Of a stretch of 49,227 nucleotides of DNA, positions 16,687-24,990 are shown one piece after another. Numbering within the stretch: the stretch's first letter is position 1; each line of letters starts with the position of its first letter. The stretch spans positions 1 to 49,227 of the forward strand of contig JAKQDD010000235.1 of the NCBI GenBank assembly GCA_029556615.1. The letters are read 5' to 3'. The stretch is from Verrucomicrobiota bacterium. Lineage in GTDB: Bacteria > Verrucomicrobiota > Verrucomicrobiia > Limisphaerales > J093. A program made the translations under genes and the position numbers. The notes beneath the pieces are model-generated. The model saw nothing but the letters and a program-made list of their open reading frames with translations, was not told the DNA's origin and searched no databases.

Positions 16687-16793
16687 CGAGGCGCGCCTCA
16701 GACCTAGCGAGGCGCCGCCTCAGACCTAGCGAAGTCCGCGGTCCCATGAAGCCTTCCTGCCTCTTCGGACCCTCTCTTCCGCGCCTCGCGAAG
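16683..16793 (-). repeat. R element with duplicated end
   Basis: Inverted R copy downstream of the metallo-hydrolase. The terminal unit TAGCGAGGCGCGCCTCAGACC (16684-16704) is repeated almost exactly as a 22-mer at 16705-16726. The far end is TTCCGCGCCTCGCGAA, with the TA lost. The first TAG is the stop codon of the gene before it. Confidence 0.82.
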
Positions 16794-16815
16794 TACGAAA
16801 CGACCCGGCTCTTGA

Positions 16816-16868
16816 GACTTGACGGACAAGTCGTCATTTGAAATCTTAAATGTCGGATATGCCGACAT
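16816..16868 (+). promoter_or_regulatory. two inverted repeats at the start of the DUF4143 ATPase gene
   Basis: GACTTG-N5-CAAGTC lies at 16816-16832 and contains TTGACG, a possible -35. ATGTCGG-N5-CCGACAT at 16850-16868 is a perfect 7-bp inverted repeat that includes both candidate start codons (16850 and 16859). It could be an operator for autoregulation, or a hairpin that hides the start of translation. Confidence 0.5.
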
Positions 16869-18019
16869 CTTCTCTGCCCGCGTGGAAGGTCGGTCGCAGT
16901 CTCGATCTCCACGCCCTCCTGACCGCCAAGTCCCATTTCCTCTTTGGCCCCCGCCAGACCGGCAAGAGCTTCCTCATCCGCTGCACGTTGCCTTCGGTGC
17001 GCCTGTATGACCTTCTCGACACCGCCACGTTCCTGGCCCTGAGCCAGCGCCCCCACCGGCTGGCGGAGGAGCTACAGCCCGCCGACCGGACCGTGGTGAT
17101 CGATGAGATCCAGCGGCTGCCCGAGCTGCTCAACGAGGTCCATCGCCTCATCGAAGCGCGGGACATCAGGTTCCTGCTCACGGGGTCCAGCGCCCGGAGA
17201 CTCCGCCGCGGGGGCGTCAATCTCCTGGGGGGACGAGCTCGGACCCGGCATCTCCATCCCTTGACGAGCCACGAACTGGGTGAGCGATTCGACTTGATCC
17301 GGGCGTTGCGGGTGGGACTGCTGCCCTCGATCTACGTCTCGGACGATCCCCGGTCGGATCTGGAGGCCTACTGCGGCGCCTACCTCCAGGAGGAGATACG
17401 AGCCGAGAGCGCCACGCGCAACATCCCTGCTTTCAGCCGTTTCCTCCGGGTGGCGGCCCTGTGTAACGCCAGCGTCGTCAATTTCACGAACATTGCCAGC
17501 GACGCGCAGGTGCCGCGTACGACCGTGTACGAGTACTTCGACATCCTGAGGGACACCCTGATTGTCCACGAACTGCCGGCGTGGCGTCAGTCAGTCAAGC
17601 GCAAGCCCATCGTTTCCTCGAAGTACTACTTTTTCGACCCCGGGGTCGTCGCCTCGTTGCAGGGACGGCGCGTGACCCCGGGCACTCCCGAGTTTGGCGA
17701 GCTGTTCGAAACCTGGCTGCACCACGAGCTGGCGAGTCACCGGGACTACACGACGAACGAGCCGCTGGCCTACTGGCGTTCCACGTCAGGTTTCGAGGTG
17801 GATTTCCTTCTAGGCGACCACACCGCCGTCGAGGCCAAAGCCAAGGAGACCGTAGGCGGACAGGATCTCCGCGGGCTCCGCGCCCTGGCTGAGGAAGACC
17901 GCGTGCGCCGGCTGATCTGTGTCAGCCTCGAGCCGCGCCGCCGCCGTGTCGGGAAAGTCGAAGTCTGGCCGTATCGGGAGTTCGTGGAAGCGCTCTGGGC
18001 TGGCGAGTTCCGCGCGTGA
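16850..18019 (+). CDS. AAA_14 / DUF4143 family ATPase
   Basis: A 389-aa protein of the widespread ATPase family with an N-terminal AAA_14 domain and a C-terminal DUF4143 domain. Walker A is GPRQTGKS (about residue 33), Walker B TVVIDEIQRLPELL, and a sensor-like FLLTGSSARRLRR follows. A winged-helix-like region around FTNIASDAQVPRTTVYEYF precedes the DUF4143 part, where GFEVDFLL and AVEAKAKE give the D...ExK pattern of restriction-like nucleases. The molecular role of the family is not settled. It stands alone between an R element and a convergent gene, with palindromes over its start. ATG 16859 is an equally good start. Confidence 0.88.
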   Translation: MSDMPTSSLPAWKVGRSLDLHALLTAKSHFLFGPRQTGKSFLIRCTLPSVRLYDLLDTATFLALSQRPHRLAEELQPADRTVVIDEIQRLPELLNEVHRLIEARDIRFLLTGSSARRLRRGGVNLLGGRARTRHLHPLTSHELGERFDLIRALRVGLLPSIYVSDDPRSDLEAYCGAYLQEEIRAESATRNIPAFSRFLRVAALCNASVVNFTNIASDAQVPRTTVYEYFDILRDTLIVHELPAWRQSVKRKPIVSSKYYFFDPGVVASLQGRRVTPGTPEFGELFETWLHHELASHRDYTTNEPLAYWRSTSGFEVDFLLGDHTAVEAKAKETVGGQDLRGLRALAEEDRVRRLICVSLEPRRRRVGKVEVWPYREFVEALWAGEFRA

Positions 18020-18088
18020 GCCGTCCCGCAGCCGCTGCGGATCCTCGGCGCTTCAGGTCGATGCCCGTGGCGGGCGCGACCCCGCCGC

Positions 18089-19819
18089 TCACTCCGACCG
18101 CACGTCGAGCTCGGCCCAGTAGGCCGCTTCGTACGCCCAGCCGCTCGGCTGGTTCACCAGCTCCAGCTTGGCCGACCGGCCCGCCCATCGCGACAGGTCC
18201 ACGGTCTCCGTCAGCCAGTGCCCATCGGTCACCGTCGCCTTCCCGACCGGCTTGCGCAGGACCACCTCGCCGTCGACCTTGACCACCAGCTCGAAGTCGC
18301 CCTGGGGATCGTGCCCGACAACGAACCGGAGGACCGTCTTGCCCGTCGCCGGCACGTCCACGGTCCGGCTCAGCACGCAGCCCGTCGTCTGATCCAGGGG
18401 ATGCGTCACCAGGACCTTCTGCCGCCCCTGCCACTCGTCGCGCAACCCGGGGTCCATGTCCTGGCCGCAGTCGCGGATCTGCCAGCCCGGCGCCCATTGC
18501 GCCAGCGCCTTCGAGACCGCCGCCGGGGTGTTGCCCGCCGTGATGCGAGCGATCTCGTCGGGCGTGAAGCGGCTGCCGGCGATCGGTCCGGGCGCCCAGC
18601 TCAGCTCGAGGCGGCTGGGCCGCGGCGCGCGAACCGGGATCACGAAGACCTCCTCGTCCCCGGCGGCGGTCTCGATCCGGCCGCCTTGGGCGACGACGAT
18701 CTGGCGGGCCAACCGCTCGCAGACATCGAGCAACCGCGGGATATTGTACGCGGTGTGGCTGAACTCGCGCTCTTCGTTCAGGCCCGTCGCAAACCGCGCC
18801 GGCAGCTTCGAGTAGCCCAGGGTGGTGAACAGCACGCCCGCCGCGCTCGACGGATTGCAGTCCGAGTCCATCCCGCTCCGACAGGCGATCAGGATCGTCC
18901 GGTCCGGATCCCGTTGGCCGTAGAGCAGTCCCAACAGGACATAGGCGCCGTTGATCTTGCAGTCGATCCCGCCGTTGGACGCCTTTTGATACTCCGGGTT
19001 GCGACGGTACTTCTCCTGGCACTGCTCCCACCCCGCCTCCCAATCCCCGGGGTCAGCCCGGTACCAGGCCAGGACGTCGCGGACCATCTCGGCGTATTGG
19101 CTCCCGGCGGGGATGGCCGCCAGCGCGCTCTCGACGATGCGCACGGGGTCGGACTCGAAGAAGGCCGCGGCGTACATGGCCCCGACGAACTGCCCCGCGT
19201 ACAGCCCGTCGCCGTAGTTCATCATCCGCCCGAAGATCTCGCCCAAGTCCACCGCCGCCTGGGGCATGCCGGGGGCGATCAGGCCCGAGTAATCGGCTTC
19301 GATCTGGTAGTCAATGTCGTTCGGGCAGGGATTGAACTGCGGGTGGCCGGAATCGGGCGGGGCGATGCCCCGGCGGAGGTTTTTGCGTCCGGCGGCGTTG
19401 GCGCACCAGAGCGAATAGCCGCTGTTGGCGAAGTCAATCCCGGCCTGGCGGGTCGATACTCCCAGACCGTACTCTTCGAGCGACCGCAGAAAGGTCATCT
19501 CGACGTAGAGATCATCCTGGCCGAAGGCGTCATTGATCATCTCCGGCCGCCATGACGGCATCTTGTCAGCCGGGATCCTCTGGTCCTTCCACTTGAATTC
19601 CGTCGGTCCTCCCCAGGCGACTCCGGCGATCTGGCCGATCCAGCCCGCCTTCATCCGGTCCCGGTACTCCCGCACGGGCAATCGCAGGGGTTCCGCCCCC
19701 CGACTGGCCGGCAGGAGCAACAGCGCCACCAGGAACATCCCCGCCCAGCCGCTGGCGGGTCGTTGGGCCGAAACGATAGCAGTCCTGATCCCACGGTGGT
19801 AGCATCGCGCATGCTGCAT
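18089..19819 (-). CDS. secreted ADP-ribosylglycohydrolase-fold protein
   Basis: A protein of about 576 aa. After a signal-like segment (GMFLVALLLLPASRGAEP) comes an ADP-ribosylglycohydrolase (DraG/ARH) all-alpha fold: AGWIGQIAGVAWGGPTEF, NDAFGQDDLYVEMTF and CRSGMDSDCNPSSAAGVLF supply the acidic metal-binding residues. Residues about 450-576 look like a beta-sandwich carbohydrate-binding-type domain (VPATGKTVLRFVVGHDPQ, WLTETVDLSRWAG). Secreted ARH-fold proteins of this kind are frequent in Verrucomicrobia and may cleave glycosides rather than ADP-ribose. The start is uncertain: the frame is open to 19909 and the Met just before the hydrophobic core is another option. It is convergent with the DUF4143 ATPase gene. 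Confidence 0.82.
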   Translation of the reverse strand: MQHARCYHRGIRTAIVSAQRPASGWAGMFLVALLLLPASRGAEPLRLPVREYRDRMKAGWIGQIAGVAWGGPTEFKWKDQRIPADKMPSWRPEMINDAFGQDDLYVEMTFLRSLEEYGLGVSTRQAGIDFANSGYSLWCANAAGRKNLRRGIAPPDSGHPQFNPCPNDIDYQIEADYSGLIAPGMPQAAVDLGEIFGRMMNYGDGLYAGQFVGAMYAAAFFESDPVRIVESALAAIPAGSQYAEMVRDVLAWYRADPGDWEAGWEQCQEKYRRNPEYQKASNGGIDCKINGAYVLLGLLYGQRDPDRTILIACRSGMDSDCNPSSAAGVLFTTLGYSKLPARFATGLNEEREFSHTAYNIPRLLDVCERLARQIVVAQGGRIETAAGDEEVFVIPVRAPRPSRLELSWAPGPIAGSRFTPDEIARITAGNTPAAVSKALAQWAPGWQIRDCGQDMDPGLRDEWQGRQKVLVTHPLDQTTGCVLSRTVDVPATGKTVLRFVVGHDPQGDFELVVKVDGEVVLRKPVGKATVTDGHWLTETVDLSRWAGRSAKLELVNQPSGWAYEAAYWAELDVRSE

Positions 19820-19938
19820 GGAGGTATGGACGGTCAAACGCCGCGGTTTGAAAAGCGCAAAAGGAGTCTGAGCTTCCAAGGAGTCGAGCGAAGAGGGGTT
19901 TGACAACACCTGGATGCCCCGGGTGAAATGGAGCCGGT

Positions 19939-21114
19939 ATGTTGCTGCCGCCCGGTGAACCGCACAGCGTTCGGTCGAAACCGAAGCGGGTTAGAGCACC
20001 TCGACAGGCCATCCCGAGTCCGCGTCAGGTCCTGGCCGAAATCGTGGGGATCACCGATGCTTTCTGCCAATCGCGCCTCAGCGTTGAATACGCGGTGCTG
20101 TGCCGGAAGTTGGCCGAGAAGCTGGCAGCCAAGCGGCCTTCGCCATTGCTCCAAGGCCGTCCTGCGACCTGGGCGTGTGGCATCCTGCGCACCATCGGCT
20201 GGGTCAACTTTCTCAGTGACCCGTCCCAGTCGCCGCACCTGAGACTGCCCGAGATTGACCAGGCGTTGGGCGTTGCCGAAAGCACCGGCCAGGGCAAGGC
20301 CAAGGCGATCCGCCGATTGGTGAAGGTCTACCGGTTCGATCACCGCTGGATACTCCCAAGCCAATGGGAGAGCAACCCGATCATCTGGACTCTGCAGGAT
20401 TCGAACGGGTTCCTGATCGACATCCGCCAACAGCCCGTGGCCAGGCAGCGGGCAGCGTTCAAGCAGGGGTTGATTCCGTACGTCCCGGCAGACCGCGCGG
20501 CGGCGGCCGTTCAAGCGCAAGTCTCAAACTCAAGCTCGCGCCGTCTGTTTCAGTTCAAGATTGCGTTGCAGGGGATTGAACCGCTGGTCTGGCGGCGCAT
20601 CCAGGTTCTTGACGACACGCTCGATCGACTCCACGAGCATCTCCAGACGGCCATGGGCTGGACCAACTCCCATCTCCACGAGTTCCACATTCAGGGGCGG
20701 CGATGCGGCGACCCGGAATTGCTCGACAACGGCTTTGAGCCGTTTGAGGGTCTCGATTCCACGCGAACGCTCATGAGCGCGATACTCCCGCAGGACGGCG
20801 CGCCTCTCTCGTTTGAGTATCACTACGACTTCGGCGACAGCTGGGTCCACGACGTCCTCTATGAGGGCTCCCCGCAGCCGCAGCAGGGAACGGTCTACCC
20901 TCAGTGCTTGGAAGGTGAACGCGCCTGCCCGCCCGAGGATGTCGGCGGGATTGGGGGCTACGCAGCCTATCTGCAGGCGATGGCTGATCCAGCTCACCCG
21001 CACCATCAGGAAATGCTGGACTGGAGAGGTCCGTTCAACCCGGACGCCTTCAATCCGCGCCTGACCACTCACGTCATGCAGGAAGGCATGCCTGACTGGC
21101 GGAAGATGGACTGA
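19939..21114 (+). CDS. DUF6398-like plus pRiA4b ORF-3-like protein
   Basis: A 391-aa protein. Residues about 30-185 (EIVGITDAFCQSRLSVEYAV, KLAAKRPSPLLQGRP, TIGWVNFLSDPSQ) resemble DUF6398. Residues about 195-390 are the plasmid pRiA4b ORF-3 family domain: FQFKIALQGIEPLVWRRIQV, GWTNSHLHEF, YDFGDSWVHDV, CPPEDVGG and WRGPFNPDAFN. This domain is common near mobile elements (IS1096 passenger, TnpR-annotated) and as stand-alone genes; no function is established. No transposase or terminal repeats flank it here. The gene is divergent from the ADP-ribosylglycohydrolase-like gene. Confidence 0.82.
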   Translation: MLLPPGEPHSVRSKPKRVRAPRQAIPSPRQVLAEIVGITDAFCQSRLSVEYAVLCRKLAEKLAAKRPSPLLQGRPATWACGILRTIGWVNFLSDPSQSPHLRLPEIDQALGVAESTGQGKAKAIRRLVKVYRFDHRWILPSQWESNPIIWTLQDSNGFLIDIRQQPVARQRAAFKQGLIPYVPADRAAAAVQAQVSNSSSRRLFQFKIALQGIEPLVWRRIQVLDDTLDRLHEHLQTAMGWTNSHLHEFHIQGRRCGDPELLDNGFEPFEGLDSTRTLMSAILPQDGAPLSFEYHYDFGDSWVHDVLYEGSPQPQQGTVYPQCLEGERACPPEDVGGIGGYAAYLQAMADPAHPHHQEMLDWRGPFNPDAFNPRLTTHVMQEGMPDWRKMD

Positions 21115-21224
21115 GCCAGCAGCTCCGGGAAGTGTCGCCGCCGTCCGCGAGGGCGGGTATCCGTTCAATCGGACAGTCCTTTCTTGTGGCTCTCGCCCGG
21201 CGCCGGGGTTACCCTGGCGGAGCC

Positions 21225-22082
21225 ATGGACTACGGCCGCAGCATCATCGCGATCATTCGGGAGCGCACGTCGCGGAGGAGTTACACGCCGCAGCCGATCG
21301 CGCCGGAGATCCTGGCGGCACTGGAAGCTTCCGCAGCCGGGTTACGCGGGCCGTTCGGTGGAAAAGCCCGGGTGGTACTCCTGGACACGAGCGCCTGGGG
21401 CGGGGCGAGCATCAATGCCCTGGGAACCTATGGCACGATCCGGGGCGCGCGGATCTTCATGGTCGGGATGATCAGGCGGGATTCGCGGGCGATGGAGGAT
21501 TTCGGGCACCAGTTCGAGCAACTGGTGCTCAAGGCCACCGATCTGGGCCTCGGCACGTGCTGGATCGGCGGCATCTTCAACCGCACCCGGTTTGCCGAAA
21601 AGGCCGGTGTCGGCGGCGATGAAATCCTGCCGGCCGTTTCACCGCTCGGGTATCCGACCCCGAGCCGCAGCGTTGCCGACTCGGTGATCCGGTGGTCTGC
21701 CGGCTCGAGGCAGCGGCGGCCGTGGAGCGAGCTCTTCTTTCACGGCGGCTTCCGGGAGGCTCTGACTCCTGAGGTTGCGGGGCCTTATCACGAGGCTCTC
21801 GAGATGCTTCGATGGGGTCCTTCGGCGTCGAACCGGCAGCCCTGGCGGGTTGTCAAGGAGCCGGGACGGGCGGTCTATCATCTCTTCCTCTGCCGCTCGC
21901 GCGGGTACGACAAGCTCATCAAGGCGGTGGACCTGCAACGCCTCGACCTGGGCATTGCGATGAGCCATTTCGAGCTGGCATCGGGAGAGTTGGGCCTTTC
22001 CGGCGCCTGGCAAACGCTGGCGCCTTCCGTGGGTCCGCTGCCTGAGCGAACCGAGTACATCGAGAGCTGGGTTGGGACGTGA
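21225..22082 (+). CDS. nitroreductase family protein
   Basis: A 285-aa flavoprotein of the nitroreductase superfamily. RTSRRSYTPQPIAPEILAAL near the N-terminus is the FMN-phosphate-binding start, DLGLGTCWIGGIFNR is the central motif, and RWGPSASNRQPWRVV in the second half repeats the flavin-binding pattern, as in the double-length members of the family. Substrate and redox partner are unknown. The ATG at 21225 gives the typical start MDYGRSIIAIIRERTSRR. The gene is convergent with the hldE-like gene 32 nt downstream. Confidence 0.88.
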   Translation: MDYGRSIIAIIRERTSRRSYTPQPIAPEILAALEASAAGLRGPFGGKARVVLLDTSAWGGASINALGTYGTIRGARIFMVGMIRRDSRAMEDFGHQFEQLVLKATDLGLGTCWIGGIFNRTRFAEKAGVGGDEILPAVSPLGYPTPSRSVADSVIRWSAGSRQRRPWSELFFHGGFREALTPEVAGPYHEALEMLRWGPSASNRQPWRVVKEPGRAVYHLFLCRSRGYDKLIKAVDLQRLDLGIAMSHFELASGELGLSGAWQTLAPSVGPLPERTEYIESWVGT

Positions 22083-22114
22083 GCTGGGCATCCCCGACCC
22101 GCTTGACGGCCTCT

Positions 22115-22624
22115 TTACCGCGCCGGATCGTGGCCTCGAGCCGGAGGAGACAGGCGTTCGAGCACGGCCGTGGTGGACCGTCCGGGGACGCCGCCGAGGA
22201 CGACCACGCGGCCTCCGAGGGCTTCGACCAGGCGGCGTTCCTCCTGGTTGATGGTGTCGACGGTGTAGTCGCCGCCCTTGGCATAGAAATCCGGCTGCAC
22301 CAGGGTCAGAAACCGGAGGGCATCGACTTCGGGAAACACATAGACGGCGTCGACCGCTTCGAGGGCGGCGAGGACGCCGGCGCGGTCCTGTTCGGCGTTG
22401 ACGGGTCGGCCGGGGCCCTTGAGGGCGCGGACCGAGGCGTCGCTGTTGACGCCGACCAGCAGGCAGTCGCCGAGGGTGCGGGCGGCTTCAAGGTAGGTGA
22501 CATGCCCCAGATGCAGGAGGTCGAAGCAGCCGTTGGTGGTGACCACCCGGCGTCCCTCGCGCCGGCAACGGGCGCGCCACTCGAGCATCTGGTCCCGCGT
22601 GAGGATCTTGTCGCGAAACGGCAC
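22115..22624 (-). CDS. D-beta-D-heptose 1-phosphate adenylyltransferase (HldE C-terminal / RfaE2 type)
   Basis: A 169-aa nucleotidyltransferase that forms ADP-D-glycero-beta-D-manno-heptose, the precursor of LPS inner-core heptose. The family signature is VVTTNGCFDLLHLGHVTYLE with the HxGH motif, followed by LLVGVNSDASVRALKGPGRP, RAGVLAALEAVDAV and GGDYTVDTI. It is the stand-alone C-terminal half; the heptose kinase half (HldA/RfaE1) is not in the window unless the PfkB protein at 26469-27368 fills that role, which I doubt. The start is GTG at 22624. It is divergent from the nuclease gene at 22714. Confidence 0.92.
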   Translation of the reverse strand: MPFRDKILTRDQMLEWRARCRREGRRVVTTNGCFDLLHLGHVTYLEAARTLGDCLLVGVNSDASVRALKGPGRPVNAEQDRAGVLAALEAVDAVYVFPEVDALRFLTLVQPDFYAKGGDYTVDTINQEERRLVEALGGRVVVLGGVPGRSTTAVLERLSPPARGHDPAR

Positions 22625-22713
22625 AGCCGGAGTGTGCCGCGACGGCGGGCTGCTGACAACTGCGATGCCGCCGCGGTGCTTGTGTTTTGCGGAGGACCTC
22701 TTACATTCCCTTC

Positions 22714-23172
22714 ATGAAGCAGGAAGTGGTGCCGGTTGAGATTCGCGGCATCTTGCCCGCCAACACCGGGGTCGCGATCTTCGTCGGCAACGACGAGAAG
22801 GTGTTCATCATCCAGGTCGAGCACAACATGGGTGTGGTCATCGGCATGTTCCTCCGCGACCAGCCCAAGGAACGTCCGCTCACGCACGACTTGATGAACC
22901 ACATCTTCAGCGGCTTCGGCATCACCGTCGAGCGCGTCGTCATCACGGAGCTCAAGAACTCGACCTACTACGCCCGGCTGATCCTTCAGCAGCAGAACGA
23001 GTTGGGCCGGAAGATCGTGGAACTCGATGCGCGCCCTAGCGATTGCCTCGCCCTGGCGACCGCGCAGAAGCGGCCGGTCTATGTCACCCGCAAATTGTTT
23101 GACTCGGTGGAAGATATGTCGGAAGTCCTGGCCCGAATGAACGAGGGCGGGTCGGAGAGCGATCCCACCTGA
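22714..23172 (+). CDS. bifunctional nuclease family protein (DUF151)
   Basis: A 152-aa protein of the BFN/DUF151 family. Family features: VEIRGILPANTGVAIFVGND, the GMFLRDQPKERPLTHDLM core, and ELDARPSDCLALATAQKRPVYV. Plant and Thermotoga relatives have reported nuclease activity; the role in Verrucomicrobia is unknown. The ATG at 22714 is preferred to one 27 nt upstream because the family starts at this point. holA follows 69 nt downstream in the same direction. Confidence 0.9.
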   Translation: MKQEVVPVEIRGILPANTGVAIFVGNDEKVFIIQVEHNMGVVIGMFLRDQPKERPLTHDLMNHIFSGFGITVERVVITELKNSTYYARLILQQQNELGRKIVELDARPSDCLALATAQKRPVYVTRKLFDSVEDMSEVLARMNEGGSESDPT

Positions 23173-23241
23173 AATCCCCGAGGGTTCCCGCGCCCCCGGA
23201 GGCAGGCGGGCCCCGCCGTCCCTTTCCCACCCACGGTTGCC

Positions 23242-24438
23242 GTGCCCAAACCCAACCCCAACGCTGAGTCGCCCTGGGTGCTCGTCTGCGGTGATGACGA
23301 ATTCGCGGTGGCGCAGCGGGCCCGGCGGCTCTATGACGCGTGGTGCGCCGAGGTGGGCGGCATGGACCACGAGATCATCGAGGCCGACGCGGCGACCGTG
23401 GACGAGGCCATGAAGCTCGTCGCCCGCCTGCGCGAGGCCCTGCAAACCCTCCCGCTGTTCGGGACGGGCAAGGTGGTCTGGTTCCGCCGCTGCAGTCTCC
23501 TGGGAGACGACCGCGTGGCCGTGAGCGAGCCGGTGACGGAGTTGATGGCGGGACTGGCGCAGGAACTGAAAGCCTTCGACTGGCGGAACGTTCGGTTGCT
23601 GATCAGCGCCGGCAAGGCCGACAAGCGCAGGACGTTCTATCGTACCGTGGACAAGGCCGGGAGGGTCGAAACGATGACCGGCCTGTCTGCGGAGGACAAG
23701 GACTGGGTTGCCCGGGCGGAGAGGTTCGTCCGGCAGGCGCTCGAGGAGCGCGGCCAGGACATCGAGCCGGAGGCCCTGGCGGTGCTGGTGGCAGCCGTCG
23801 GCCCCCACTTGCGGCAGCTCGCCAGTGAAACGGAGAAAGTCTCGGTGTACGCCGGCAGCCGGAGGGCGATCCGTGTGGCTGACGTCGAGGCGGTCGTCTC
23901 CCGCAACAAGCAGTCGGAGGCCTTCGGTCTGGGCGAGGCGCTCGGCAACCGGGATCTGTCCCGGGCGCTCCGGCGCCTGGACGAGGACCTGTGGGAGGTT
24001 CGCACGCAGCCGGGACGCAGCGCCATCGGCCTGCTGTACGGATTGATCAGCAAGATCCGCGTGCTGATTCTGCTGCAGGAGCTGCTGCGGGCCGGCTGGC
24101 TGAAGCCGGAGACGGAATACTTCCCGTTCAAGAACCAGATCGAGCGGCTGCCTGATGACGCGTTTCCCGGGGACAAGCGGTACAACCCGCGGCTGATGCA
24201 CCCCTTTGTGTTGTTCAAGGCGTTGCCCCAGGCCACCCGGTACCGGCCGGAGGAACTCGTTCGCGCCATGGACCTCCTGCTGGCCTGCAACCGGCGGCTG
24301 GTGAGCACCGACCTGGACGAAGCGCTCGTGCTGCAGCAGGTCCTGGTCGAGATCATTGGACCCGCCGCAGCCGCGCGCCGGGCCCCGGCGGCCCGCGCGC
24401 CGGCGTGGGGCCGCACGTCAAGGAGGAAACCGTCATGA
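23242..24438 (+). CDS. holA: DNA polymerase III subunit delta
   Basis: A 398-aa clamp-loader subunit that opens the beta clamp. It has the AAA+-like delta fold: N-terminal VLVCGDDEFAVAQRARRLY (no Walker A, as expected for delta), KVVWFRRCSLLGDD, the central VAAVGPHLRQLASETEKVS motif, and the helical collar (YGLISKIRVLILLQELLRAG). The C-terminal tail is Ala/Arg-rich. The start is GTG at 23242. Its stop overlaps the STAS gene start (ATGA at 24435), so the two are translationally coupled, an unusual partnership. Confidence 0.92.
   Translation: MPKPNPNAESPWVLVCGDDEFAVAQRARRLYDAWCAEVGGMDHEIIEADAATVDEAMKLVARLREALQTLPLFGTGKVVWFRRCSLLGDDRVAVSEPVTELMAGLAQELKAFDWRNVRLLISAGKADKRRTFYRTVDKAGRVETMTGLSAEDKDWVARAERFVRQALEERGQDIEPEALAVLVAAVGPHLRQLASETEKVSVYAGSRRAIRVADVEAVVSRNKQSEAFGLGEALGNRDLSRALRRLDEDLWEVRTQPGRSAIGLLYGLISKIRVLILLQELLRAGWLKPETEYFPFKNQIERLPDDAFPGDKRYNPRLMHPFVLFKALPQATRYRPEELVRAMDLLLACNRRLVSTDLDEALVLQQVLVEIIGPAAAARRAPAARAPAWGRTSRRKPS
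24420..24426 (+). promoter_or_regulatory. strong Shine-Dalgarno of the STAS gene
   Basis: AAGGAGG lies 8 nt before the ATG at 24435, inside the 3' end of holA. It fixes the STAS start and is the best ribosome-binding site in the window. Confidence 0.85.
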
Positions 24439-24989
24439 CCGATGCCGGAACACGCCTGATGGTGGCCGTCTGCGAGGGCACGGGGTTCTTTCGCGTTTGC
24501 GGGCGGGCGACCGCCAAGGAATCGGGCGTCTTCAAGGAGGCGGCGGAAGGGCTTCGGGGGCAGGGGCTGGGGCATCTCGTGCTCGACCTGAGCCGCTGTG
24601 ACAGCATGGACAGCACCTTCATCGGTGTGCTGGCCGGGCTGAGCCGGCGCCTGCGGACCGACGCGGCCGGCGGAGGCCGTATCGAGCTGGTCAACCTCAA
24701 CCCGCTCGTCCGCGAGCAGCTCGACAACCTCTACGTGCTCGAGCTGTTCCTGCTCACCGAGTCCGCGGCCGCCCCGGGGGTCGGCTATGACCGCCTCACC
24801 GCCCGACCCACCGACAAGGCTGAGCTCTGCCGCCTCATGCTGGATGCCCACCAGACACTCATGGCAGTCAATCCCGCCAACATCCCGCGGTTCCGTCAAG
24901 TGACCGAGTATCTCGAACAGGACTTGCGCCGGTCCGGTCCGGACTCGGCGCGCGGTGCGAACCAGGGACCGACCGGGGGGGAGCCTTGA
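24435..24989 (+). CDS. STAS domain protein (anti-sigma antagonist-like)
   Basis: A 184-aa protein. Residues about 5-110 are a STAS domain (GTGFFRVCGRATAKES, HLVLDLSRCDSMDSTFIGVL), with the Ser of DSMDSTFIG at the position phosphorylated in SpoIIAA-like proteins. A C-terminal helical tail of about 75 residues (DKAELCRLMLDAHQTLMAVN) contains nothing recognised. STAS proteins usually work with a serine kinase/phosphatase pair, none of which is nearby. The start at 24435 is supported by the AAGGAGG 8 nt upstream and overlaps the holA stop; rsmD begins 1 nt after its stop. Confidence 0.88.
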   Translation: MTDAGTRLMVAVCEGTGFFRVCGRATAKESGVFKEAAEGLRGQGLGHLVLDLSRCDSMDSTFIGVLAGLSRRLRTDAAGGGRIELVNLNPLVREQLDNLYVLELFLLTESAAAPGVGYDRLTARPTDKAELCRLMLDAHQTLMAVNPANIPRFRQVTEYLEQDLRRSGPDSARGANQGPTGGEP

Positions 24990-24990
24990 C

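Noticed and set aside
19939..21114. an insertion sequence or integron around the pRiA4b ORF-3-type gene
   Set aside because: The family is often near transposons, but no transposase, terminal repeats or target duplication are visible on either side.
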